Below, one piece after another: positions 27,599-34,660 of a stretch of 64,000 nt of DNA (position 1 is the stretch's first letter; each line of letters starts with the position of its first letter). Both the position numbers and the translations under genes were made by a program. This stretch comes from Pseudomonas gingeri (GTDB taxonomy: Bacteria > Pseudomonadota > Gammaproteobacteria > Pseudomonadales > Pseudomonadaceae), in NCBI RefSeq assembly GCF_013385635.1, contig NZ_JACAPR010000009.1, positions 50,214 to 114,213 on the forward strand. The letters run 5' to 3'. The notes under the pieces are model-generated. The model saw nothing but the letters and a program-made list of their open reading frames with translations, had not been told where the DNA came from and ran no database searches.

Positions 27599-28068
27599 GT
27601 GTGTATCCCGATGAGCGTGTGGCGACGGATTTCAGCCTTTGGCCATGAAGCGAGCCGTCGAGTTCCCTTGAGCATAGAGGTTTGCGAGCGGAAATTCAGG
27701 ATGGCGTGACTGTGCGCCTACTGTCTATTTGAGCATCAGGACCGAATCAAGAGCCTTTTCAGGCTGCCGGTACTGGAAATTGTATATATACAACTTAAGT
27801 CATAGGTTTTTTTACTGTGTCGGCGTGAGTTTGTTTGTCATTGATAAGTATGGGTTTTTATATTGGCGTCAAGGAATGGCTATTTAATTGGTATTAGCTT
27901 TTTCGTCGATTTTGCAAACTTTATATTAGTTGTTAATACCAAGTTTAGCGTTGTCGAAAGTGGGTTTCGGGACTGTTATACCTGTACGGATGAAAGTATC
28001 TCTCGGTCAATGGAACGAGGGGCTTTCTAAAAATAACAGGCAGTACACAGGTGCAAGGACTCACGCTC
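27599..28068 (+). promoter_or_regulatory. AT-rich leader upstream of the repetitive lipoprotein gene
   Basis: This 470-bp gap has no gene. From about 27770 to 27960 it is far more AT-rich than the surroundings, with runs such as TTTTTTTA and TTTTTATATTGG, the pattern of a MvaT/H-NS-bound promoter. A perfect palindrome, TTGTATATATACAA, sits at 27780-27793 and may be an operator. The lipoprotein ATG at 28069 has AAGGA 9 nt upstream. Promoter hexamers cannot be fixed with confidence. The 27660-27760 part shows no feature. Confidence 0.45.
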
Positions 28069-29556
28069 ATGAACACTCAAAAAATATGGTGGAAAGCAAG
28101 TACGGCATTGATGTTGGTTGTGGCAGTCAGCCTCTCGGGCTGCAGCAGTGGTGGCGGTGGCAGTCATAGCGAGACCAGTGCTTCGGACGGCAGCTCGGGT
28201 GCCGGTGGTGGTAGCGGTGGCGGTAGTGGTGGTGGCACGGGCGGTGGGACCGGTGGCGGCACGGTTGCGCCCCTGGTTACCAGCCGGGTTGTCAGTAGTG
28301 TGGGATCCACTACTGATGGCGTGGGCGATCTGGTCAGCACCCTTGGCACCAACCTGGCGGCGGTTCCCCTGCTGGGCAGCACGGCCCTGACCGGTGGCGT
28401 CGGTGGCCTGGTGGATTCGACCGGTGATGCGGTGAGCAGCCTGAGTGCCGGCCTGACCAACGGCCTTGGCCAGTTGGGCACCGACGGTAATGCCCTCGGC
28501 ACCACTGTCGCCGGTGTTGGCGATGCCGCCGGCGACCTGGGGACGGGGGTGTCCCGTCTGGGTAAAGGGGTCAAGGCCTTTGCCGCCACGGCGCCGATTC
28601 AGAACATTCCCATCGTCAGCCCGGTAGTGGGGCAAGTCGGCACCCTGGTGGATGGGGTCGGCCAGCGGGTCACCATGCTCGGCGACACCCTCAGCACCGC
28701 TTCCACCACCGGTCCATTGGGCGGCTTGACCCAGGGCGTCGGTGACAAGCTGGTCCCGGTGATCTCCCTGGTGGAAAGCACCACGGCCAAGGTCGGTAGT
28801 GCGACCGGCCTGGGCAATCCGGTCGGTGGCCTGCTCGAGCGTGTCGGTACGGCGCTGGACACTACCGGTGACAAGGTTGCCGATGCCGGTAACAACAATC
28901 CCCTGACCAATACCGTCGGCGGGCTGCTCGGCAATGCCGGTGGCCTGGTCGGCACGGCGGGCGGTTATGTGAATCCCAATGGTTCGGGCAGCGGCTCCGG
29001 TTCCGGCGGCCTGCCAGGCCTGGGCGGAGCCGGGCTGCTGGAAACCGTGGGCGGTATCGTCGGCGGTGTCGGCACCGGTGTGGCGGCCGGCAGCAGCAAT
29101 GGCTTGCTCGATTCGCTGGGGCTGACCGGACTCTCGCTGGGCAACAACATCGCTTCGCTGGGCACCCTGTTCGGTGGCACCGGGATGGCCAACACCGGCG
29201 CCGGTGCGCCGCTGGCCAGCCTGGGCGGCAACTTTGGCAATGCGCTGAATCCGGTGACCTCTGGCGTAACCAGCCTGACCCAGAACATCGGCAACACCAC
29301 CGGCCTGGGCGGCCCGGTGGGCGGCCTGCTGGGGCAGATCGGCAGCGGTGTGAGCGGCATCGGCACCAAGCTTGACAGCGCCAGCAGCAATCCCGTGGTC
29401 AGCACACTGGGACAAACCGTCAATGCCGTGGGCGCCACCGTCGGTTCGGTCGGCGGCCTGGTCAACGGCGGAACCGGCACCGGTACCGCGACCGGTGGCA
29501 GTGCGGGCGGTCTTGGCGGGTTGCTCAATGGCCTGGGCCTGACCAGTCGAAAATAG
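28069..29556 (+). CDS. Gly-rich repetitive surface-type lipoprotein (collagen-like family by name only)
   Basis: The 495-residue protein begins with a lipoprotein signal peptide (MNTQKIWWKASTALMLVVAV then LSGC, acyl-Cys25), followed by a Ser/Gly/Thr-rich linker of (SGGG)- and (TGGG)-like units (about 26-65). The rest is built of imperfect repeats that mix Gly/Val/Leu with polar residues, for example TGLGNPVGGLLERVGTALDT and TGLGGPVGGLLGQIGSGVSG. There are almost no Cys, Trp or Tyr residues after the lipobox. NCBI tends to name such proteins collagen-like triple-helix repeat proteins, but no regular Gly-X-Y triplet run is seen. A TpsB-like transporter gene follows at 199 bp, past a terminator. 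A role as an exported surface or matrix protein is inferred; nothing proves it. Confidence 0.8.
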   Translation: MNTQKIWWKASTALMLVVAVSLSGCSSGGGGSHSETSASDGSSGAGGGSGGGSGGGTGGGTGGGTVAPLVTSRVVSSVGSTTDGVGDLVSTLGTNLAAVPLLGSTALTGGVGGLVDSTGDAVSSLSAGLTNGLGQLGTDGNALGTTVAGVGDAAGDLGTGVSRLGKGVKAFAATAPIQNIPIVSPVVGQVGTLVDGVGQRVTMLGDTLSTASTTGPLGGLTQGVGDKLVPVISLVESTTAKVGSATGLGNPVGGLLERVGTALDTTGDKVADAGNNNPLTNTVGGLLGNAGGLVGTAGGYVNPNGSGSGSGSGGLPGLGGAGLLETVGGIVGGVGTGVAAGSSNGLLDSLGLTGLSLGNNIASLGTLFGGTGMANTGAGAPLASLGGNFGNALNPVTSGVTSLTQNIGNTTGLGGPVGGLLGQIGSGVSGIGTKLDSASSNPVVSTLGQTVNAVGATVGSVGGLVNGGTGTGTATGGSAGGLGGLLNGLGLTSRK

Positions 29557-29610
29557 CGAATTGCACCTGGCCGATTCGACGGCCATTCCTACAGCGCCTA
29601 CGCTTGGTTG

Positions 29611-29646
29611 AGACGAGGGATTCAATTGATTCTCTCGTCTTTTTTC
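29611..29646 (+). terminator. rho-independent terminator between lipoprotein and tpsB genes
   Basis: AGACGAGGGA (29611-29620) pairs with TCTCTCGTCT (29631-29640), a 10-bp stem with one G-U pair, and is followed by a T run (about 29640-29645). It lies 54 bp past the lipoprotein stop and about 110 bp before the TpsB start, so the two genes are either separately transcribed or joined only by read-through. Confidence 0.8.
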
Positions 29647-29755
29647 GAGTGCAGTTGCAAGGCTCCTGGACCGGTCGTGTCACAGCAGATGATGCACCGC
29701 GAGCCTCAATACTCTTTTTTCGCAACGCCGCTGCGGTCTGGCAATGGAGTGTCCC

Positions 29756-31426
29756 ATGCGCGTTTTTGCCCTGTTTTCGTTGTGCGCCCTCTGTTCATCC
29801 GTCTACGCCGATACCCTGCCCAGTTTTCTCAACAGCAACGACACCGTTCGCACCCTGCCGACCCCGAACCTGCCTGCTGACGCCTACCGTCCGCAGAGCA
29901 TCAGCCCGCAGTTGCCACAACCCGCTGCAAGCCAGGGCCAGGCGTTGCTGATGGGAACCAGAGTGACCATCCGCAAGCTGCAGATCGAAGGCGGGACGAT
30001 CTATCCGTTGCAGGAACTCGGTGCGCTGTATCAGCCCTTGATGGGGCACGAGACGACCCTGGCCGATCTGATCGAGGCCACACGCGGCATCACCCGTCGT
30101 TATCAGGAAGATGGTTATCTGCTGTCCTACGCGTTCCTGCCTCCGCAGGACTTCAACCAGGGTCTGGTCCGCGTGGTGCTGGTCGAGGGCTATATCCGCG
30201 ACTACCAGTTGCAGGGGGATATCGGCGCGGTGTCCGGGCTCCTCGACAAGCTGGTGGCCAAGCTCAAGGCCGAGCGCCCACTGACTCGCAAGACGTTCGA
30301 ACGCTACACCACCCTGATGAGCCGGATTCCCGGCGTGGCCCTGCAGGCCCAGGTCCCACCGCCCGGGACTACCGACGGCGCGACCAGCCTGATCGCGATC
30401 GCCAGTCGCAAGCCGTTCACCACGTCCCTGAATACCGTGGACAGCAGTCGCGACAGCCTGCAGGCGCTGCTCGGTGCCAGCAGCAACGCCTGGACATCGA
30501 TGGGCGAGCAACTGAGCGTGAGCGGCCTGTTTCCACCGGGCAAGGACAAGGAACATTACTACCGCGTCGACTACAGCCAGTTCCTCAATGCCGAAGGCAC
30601 CCAACTGAGCCTGTACGGGTCGCACTATCGCAGTGATCCCAGCAGCAACCTGATCCTGGACAACAACCTCGAACTGGAGCCCCATCGTCAGAACGATCGC
30701 TTTTCCATCGGCGTCAGCCATCCGCTGATTGCTGCCAGCAACGAATGGCTGAGTCTCGGCGGACGGCTCTATGGCGTGAATGACAAGACCCGTTACCAGG
30801 TGGTCGGGCAACCGCTGAAGGTGGAGGAGAAGACTGACCTGCGTGCACTGGCATTCGAGGGTGACTGGCGCAAATCGGATGCCGAGCGCCTGCGTATTCT
30901 CAGTGCCGGTGTCTACCAGGGCATCAATGGCATGGGCGCCAATACCAACAACGAGCTGTACGACCTGGACTTCTTCCGGCTACGGCTGTCGGGGGTGCAG
31001 AGCGACAAGTTTTTCGAGCATTGGCAGGGCGTGATCTCGGCGGCGCTGTACTGGAGCCGGGACAACCTGCCGGACAGCGAACGGGCGGTGTTCGGCGGGC
31101 AGAATTTCGGCCGCGGTTATCCGGATGACCAGGGCAATGGCGACAAGGGCTGGGGCGTGGCCTATGAGCTGAACTACAGCTTCAGCCGCGACGGTGCCTG
31201 GGTCAAGGTGCTGCAGCCCTATGTGGTACTGGACCGGGCGCGAGCCTGGTTCAATGAATCGCCGATCAAGGCCTCGGACATGTCCTCGGCGGCGCTGGGC
31301 TTTCGCTTCGGCGACGGGCGCTACTACAACATCGCCCTGGAAGCGGCCAAGCCCATGTCCGATATGGCGTTGGACACCTTCAATCGACGGCCGCGCTATA
31401 CCCTCAGTTTCAGCTATCAATTGTAG
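29756..31426 (+). CDS. TpsB-family outer-membrane transporter (ShlB/FhaC type)
   Basis: The 556-residue protein has a signal peptide (MRVFALFSLCALCSSVYA), a proline-rich linker, POTRA-type domains (about 65-230, starting TRVTIRKLQIEGGTIYPL and including GYLLSYAFLPPQDFNQGLVRV), and a C-terminal beta-barrel ending in YTLSFSYQL. The loop motif of the Omp85/TpsB superfamily appears as FGRGYPDDQ. TpsB proteins export a partner carrying an N-terminal TPS domain. No large TpsA gene is next to it; the only neighbour is the repetitive lipoprotein upstream. I start it at 29756 to begin with the signal peptide; an ATG four codons earlier is in frame. The terminator at 31437 follows the gene. Confidence 0.9.
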   Translation: MRVFALFSLCALCSSVYADTLPSFLNSNDTVRTLPTPNLPADAYRPQSISPQLPQPAASQGQALLMGTRVTIRKLQIEGGTIYPLQELGALYQPLMGHETTLADLIEATRGITRRYQEDGYLLSYAFLPPQDFNQGLVRVVLVEGYIRDYQLQGDIGAVSGLLDKLVAKLKAERPLTRKTFERYTTLMSRIPGVALQAQVPPPGTTDGATSLIAIASRKPFTTSLNTVDSSRDSLQALLGASSNAWTSMGEQLSVSGLFPPGKDKEHYYRVDYSQFLNAEGTQLSLYGSHYRSDPSSNLILDNNLELEPHRQNDRFSIGVSHPLIAASNEWLSLGGRLYGVNDKTRYQVVGQPLKVEEKTDLRALAFEGDWRKSDAERLRILSAGVYQGINGMGANTNNELYDLDFFRLRLSGVQSDKFFEHWQGVISAALYWSRDNLPDSERAVFGGQNFGRGYPDDQGNGDKGWGVAYELNYSFSRDGAWVKVLQPYVVLDRARAWFNESPIKASDMSSAALGFRFGDGRYYNIALEAAKPMSDMALDTFNRRPRYTLSFSYQL

Positions 31427-31436
31427 GGCGATGCAG

Positions 31437-31462
31437 GCGCCGGCTTGCTTGCCGGCGCTTTT
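31437..31462. terminator. bidirectional terminator between tpsB and the receiver gene
   Basis: GCGCCGGC (31437-31444) pairs with GCCGGCGC (31451-31458) across a 6-nt loop and is followed by TTTT. It lies 11 bp after the TpsB stop and 48 bp after the convergent receiver gene, so it may serve both. Confidence 0.75.
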
Positions 31463-31510
31463 GCTGTTCGCAGTAAGTCTGGCGTCAGGAGTCGGGTGGG
31501 TGGGCGTGAT

Positions 31511-31924
31511 TCAGGAACCCACAACCTGTATCCGTGGCTGCGGAAACAGGTTGTTGAGGGTTTCCAGCAGGCGCACGTGATAGATGGGTTTGCGGAACAG
31601 GTCGAGGACCTGCAGGCGCAGCATATCGCTGACATCGTCCATGTCGGCGTGACCGGACGTCACGATCACCGGCAGGTGTTGGCGGGAGGTGTGTTCGCGC
31701 AAGCGCTTGATCAGCGACATGCCGCTTTCCTCGGGCATGCGCAGGTCAGTGATGACCAGCGCAATGTCCGGGTGTTTGGTCAGGTGGAACAACGCCTGCT
31801 TGACCGACGTCGCGGTAAAGCAGGAGAACCCTTCTCCTTCCAGCAGTTCGGCCAGTTCCAGGAGGGCGTCCTCTTCGTCATCCACTAGAAGGAGCTGTTG
31901 GCGTGGGGGAGCAGAGGAAGTCAT
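31511..31924 (-). CDS. stand-alone receiver-domain response regulator
   Basis: The 137-residue protein is a single receiver domain. The acidic pocket is LLLVDDEED, the phospho-acceptor Asp lies in LVITDLRMPEESG, the conserved Ser is in PVIVTSGHAD and the Lys in FRKPI. No output domain follows. It starts at the ATG at 31924 with AGGAA upstream. It lies 66 bp downstream of flp on the same strand with no terminator visible in the gap, so it is probably co-transcribed with the pilin gene. It may act as a phosphate sink or relay for the PprA kinase nearby, or regulate by protein contact; that is inference from position. Confidence 0.88.
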   Translation of the reverse strand: MTSSAPPRQQLLLVDDEEDALLELAELLEGEGFSCFTATSVKQALFHLTKHPDIALVITDLRMPEESGMSLIKRLREHTSRQHLPVIVTSGHADMDDVSDMLRLQVLDLFRKPIYHVRLLETLNNLFPQPRIQVVGS

Positions 31925-31990
31925 GGGTGATTCCTGTTACTGGGTTTGCATGGGAGTGTAGCGCCTCTTTGAGGGATATGAGGAGTCAGT

Positions 31991-32182
31991 CTAGGAGCCT
32001 ATGCCATTTTTGATATTGGTGAATATCGTCTCTATTTTGTCCCCTATACCACCCGCCAAACCCGCAATCACCACGGCGACCATTGCTGCAACAATCGCAT
32101 ACTCGATACCCGAAGCACCCTCTTTGCGGTGAAAGAAAACCTGGACCTGCACATACAGCCTGGTAAAGAAATCAAGGAACAT
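31991..32182 (-). CDS. flp: Flp-type type IVb pilin
   Basis: The 63-residue prepilin has the Flp signature. The short leader ends in RKEG, followed by ASGIEYAIVAAMVAVVIAG, so cleavage after Gly places Glu at +5 and Tyr at +6 as in Flp/TadA-system pilins. The hydrophobic helix and the short C-terminal tail complete a mature pilin of about 42 residues. The ATG at 32182 has AAGGAG upstream. Processing should be by the prepilin peptidase FppA at 40864-41334. It is read away from rcpC, sharing the 32183-32488 control region, and is followed by the stand-alone receiver gene. Confidence 0.96.
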   Translation of the reverse strand: MFLDFFTRLYVQVQVFFHRKEGASGIEYAIVAAMVAVVIAGLAGGIGDKIETIFTNIKNGIGS

Positions 32183-32488
32183 CTGACATCTCCTTGCGCT
32201 TGAAAGCGCTGTTACAGCGGTCTTGCGACATGGTTCCCCTATGCCATCACAGCATTGTCAAGAAAACGGCGGCCAACAACTGTAAGAACGGATTAATCAC
32301 AAAGTATTAATCCGGAAGTTGGCGTCAATAAATGTCGGTTTTCTTGCTCTTTCTTTGGATATTTTTCGCTCGGTAATGGCGTTTTGTCCTAGCTGCGCTA
32401 CCTTCAAATAGCGAAATAGTTGATGTTCATAGCTGCCTGAATGCGCAGGTTTTTCAGTCTGTCGTGCAGCAGGAAAGGGAGAGCCGTC
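32183..32488. promoter_or_regulatory. divergent control region between flp and the rcp-tad operon
   Basis: This 306-bp gap must carry both the flp promoter and the rcpC promoter. The most obvious element is an inverted repeat CGGATTAAT-N8-ATTAATCCG at 32289-32314, perfect over 9 bp. In P. aeruginosa both promoters are controlled by PprB, so this repeat is a candidate PprB site, but no consensus was available to test it. The region is AT-richer than its surroundings. The rcpC Shine-Dalgarno (AAAGGGAGA) is at its right edge. Confidence 0.5.
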
Positions 32489-33427
32489 ATGAACAGTCGC
32501 GTCACCATGGTGCTCGCGGTCATTTTGTTGATCGGCGCCCTCATTGCCGGTTATTGGGGATTGACGCTGAGTCGTCAGCCGGCACCGGTCGCTCCGCCGG
32601 AGACGCCCACCGCACCTGTCGAAAAAGCCGTGGCCAGTGCCGAAGACCAGGCCCGCCAACCGGTGGTGGTCCTGGCCCACGATGTCCCTCCTTTTGTCCC
32701 GCTGACGGCCGCCGACCTGGTGGTCGAACGGCTGCGCAATGCACCGGCCGGCAGCTTGAGTTCATTGCAACAGGCGGTGGACCGCACGCCCTGGCGCCCG
32801 CTGAAGGCGGGGACCTGGCTCAGCGACGAGAGCTTCCAGGCCGGCGGCCCGCTGGCGCGGATGATCCGTTCCGATGAGCGCGCGCTGGCGGTGGCCGTGG
32901 ATGAAGTGATCGGCGCGGGCGGTCAGTTGACCCCGGGCGATTACGTCGATGTGCTGCTGTTCCTGCGCCAGGACGCGAGCAATCTGCAGCAGTCGGCCCA
33001 GGTGGTGATCCCGGCGATGCGTCTGCTCAGTGTCGGCGATCAGCTGGGCCTGACCAATGACGGCAATCCCGCCACCCCGGCCATGACGGCAGACGAGCGC
33101 GCCCGCCAGGAGCAGCGTCGCGCCGGTGCGCGCACCGTGGTCCTGGCGGTTCCCGAACGACTGCTGAGCCGGATGATGCTGGCGACCCAGGTCGGCACCC
33201 TGCGCCTGGCGGTGCGCAGTGCCGACGAACATCTGCTGCCGCGCTACTGGGCCGGGGAAAACGCCGGTTCCGGCCAGCTCGATGCGGCCAGCCACGATCT
33301 GTTCCAGTTCACCCAGCTGGCCTTGGCCGGTGCGCCCAAGGGCCAGTCCCTGGCGACGCCGGGTGCGGGACATGGCCGCGCTGTCGAGGTGATTCGTGGC
33401 AATCAAATCAGTCAACAAACGCCCTGA
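32489..33427 (+). CDS. rcpC: Flp pilus assembly protein RcpC/CpaB
   Basis: The 312-residue protein starts with a membrane anchor (VTMVLAVILLIGALIAGYWGL) followed by an SAF domain (VVVLAHDVPPFVPLTAADLVV) and a CpaB/RcpC C-terminal region (EVIGAGGQLTPGDYVDVLLF). RcpC is a periplasmic component of the Tad secretion channel. I start it at 32489 because AAAGGGAGA lies upstream; the frame extends 16 codons further without a better start. It is the first gene of the rcpC-rcpA-tadZ-tadA-tadB-tadC-tadD run, with rcpA following at 18 bp. Confidence 0.94.
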   Translation: MNSRVTMVLAVILLIGALIAGYWGLTLSRQPAPVAPPETPTAPVEKAVASAEDQARQPVVVLAHDVPPFVPLTAADLVVERLRNAPAGSLSSLQQAVDRTPWRPLKAGTWLSDESFQAGGPLARMIRSDERALAVAVDEVIGAGGQLTPGDYVDVLLFLRQDASNLQQSAQVVIPAMRLLSVGDQLGLTNDGNPATPAMTADERARQEQRRAGARTVVLAVPERLLSRMMLATQVGTLRLAVRSADEHLLPRYWAGENAGSGQLDAASHDLFQFTQLALAGAPKGQSLATPGAGHGRAVEVIRGNQISQQTP

Positions 33428-33445
33428 TCTGCAAGGAAGTTATGG

Positions 33446-34660
33446 ATGAGTGGATCGCTGTCGAGCGTCAAACGCGTGGTCTGGGCCCTGGTCCTGGGGA
33501 GTTTGCCGTTGGAGTCCGCCCTCGCGGCTTCGGTTGCCTGCTCCGGCCTCGGGCAATTGCCCGCCGTGGTGGAAGTGGGCGAAGGCCAGCAGCAGGCGTT
33601 GCAGTCGCCGGTGGCAATCACCCGCCTGGCCGTGGGCGATCCGAAAATCGCTGATGTGCATCTCAACGGCAACCAGGGCTTCCTGCTCACCGGCATGGCG
33701 CCGGGGGCCACCAGCCTGATGGTCTGGACAGCCTGTTCCAGCGCGCCGCGCCAGAGCATGGTATTTGTCCAGGGCAAGGCCACGGCGGGACTGACCACGG
33801 CCTCGGTATCGCCCTCGGCGGATCCCTCGTTGCCCAGCCAGGTACAGACCGATATCCGTTTTGTCGAAGTTAGCCGGACCAAGCTCAAGGAAGCGGGAAC
33901 TTCGATTTTCGGCCAGGGCAAAAACTTCCTGTTTGGTACCCCGGGCACTCAGGTCGGCAGCAGCTTGACCGGAGGGCTGCCCTTCGACACCGGCGGCTTC
34001 AATATCGGTTTTGGCGGCGGGCGCGTCAAAGCGCTGATCAATGCCCTGGAAAGCAGCGGCTTCGCCTACACCCTGGCGCGTCCCAGCCTGGTCGCCCTGA
34101 GCGGGCAGAGCGCGAGTTTCCTGGCCGGTGGCGAGATCCCGATTCCGGTGCCCAGCAGTGGCAGCGACACGATCTCCATCGAGTACAAGGAGTTCGGTAT
34201 TCGCCTGACACTGACGCCGACGGTGATCGGCAAAAACCGCATCACCCTGAAAGTCGCGCCCGAGGTCAGCGAACTGGACTACAGCAATGCGGTGACCATC
34301 TCCGGTACTCCGGTGCCGGCACTGACGATCCGCCGTACCGATACCAGCATTTCCCTGGCCGACGGCGAGAGCTTCGTCATCAGTGGCCTGATCAGCACCC
34401 GCAACAGCTCCCAGGTCAACAAATTGCCCGGACTTGGCGAGATACCGGTGCTGGGCGCGTTCTTTCGCAACTCGAGCCTCAAGCGCGAAGAACAGGAACT
34501 GCTGATGATCGTCACCCCGCACCTGGTCCAACCGCTCGCGGCGGATGCCCAGTTGCCCGGCCTGCCGGGGGAGAAACTGCGTCAATACGACCCGAACTGG
34601 TTCCGGCTGTTCTTCCTCGACAACGGCAACTACGACCGCCGCAGTGGGTTATCGCAATGA
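33446..34660 (+). CDS. rcpA: Flp pilus outer-membrane secretin RcpA/CpaC
   Basis: The 404-residue secretin forms the outer-membrane pore for the Flp pilus. It has a signal peptide ending ESALAAS, an N-terminal domain with the VAITRLAVGDPKIADV and GMAPGATSLMVW motifs of the T2SS/T3SS pilus-secretin N1 domain, and the secretin core (DIRFVEVSRTKL, FLAGGEIPIPVP, SISLADGESFVISGLIS, LGEIPVLGAFF, LMIVTPHLV). Its TGA overlaps the tadZ ATG (ATGA at 34657-34660), so translation is coupled. Confidence 0.95.
   Translation: MSGSLSSVKRVVWALVLGSLPLESALAASVACSGLGQLPAVVEVGEGQQQALQSPVAITRLAVGDPKIADVHLNGNQGFLLTGMAPGATSLMVWTACSSAPRQSMVFVQGKATAGLTTASVSPSADPSLPSQVQTDIRFVEVSRTKLKEAGTSIFGQGKNFLFGTPGTQVGSSLTGGLPFDTGGFNIGFGGGRVKALINALESSGFAYTLARPSLVALSGQSASFLAGGEIPIPVPSSGSDTISIEYKEFGIRLTLTPTVIGKNRITLKVAPEVSELDYSNAVTISGTPVPALTIRRTDTSISLADGESFVISGLISTRNSSQVNKLPGLGEIPVLGAFFRNSSLKREEQELLMIVTPHLVQPLAADAQLPGLPGEKLRQYDPNWFRLFFLDNGNYDRRSGLSQ

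Noticed and set aside
28960..28990. NPNG in the lipoprotein as a possible TPS-domain motif
   Set aside because: TPS domains carry NPNG/NPNL near the N-terminus of a large exoprotein. Here it is in mid-protein within a Gly/Ser linker, so it is most likely chance.
28027..29625. 532-residue frame opposite the repetitive lipoprotein
   Set aside because: Its apparent repeats simply mirror those of the lipoprotein gene. It has no signal peptide or good start; the plus-strand gene has a lipobox and a Shine-Dalgarno.
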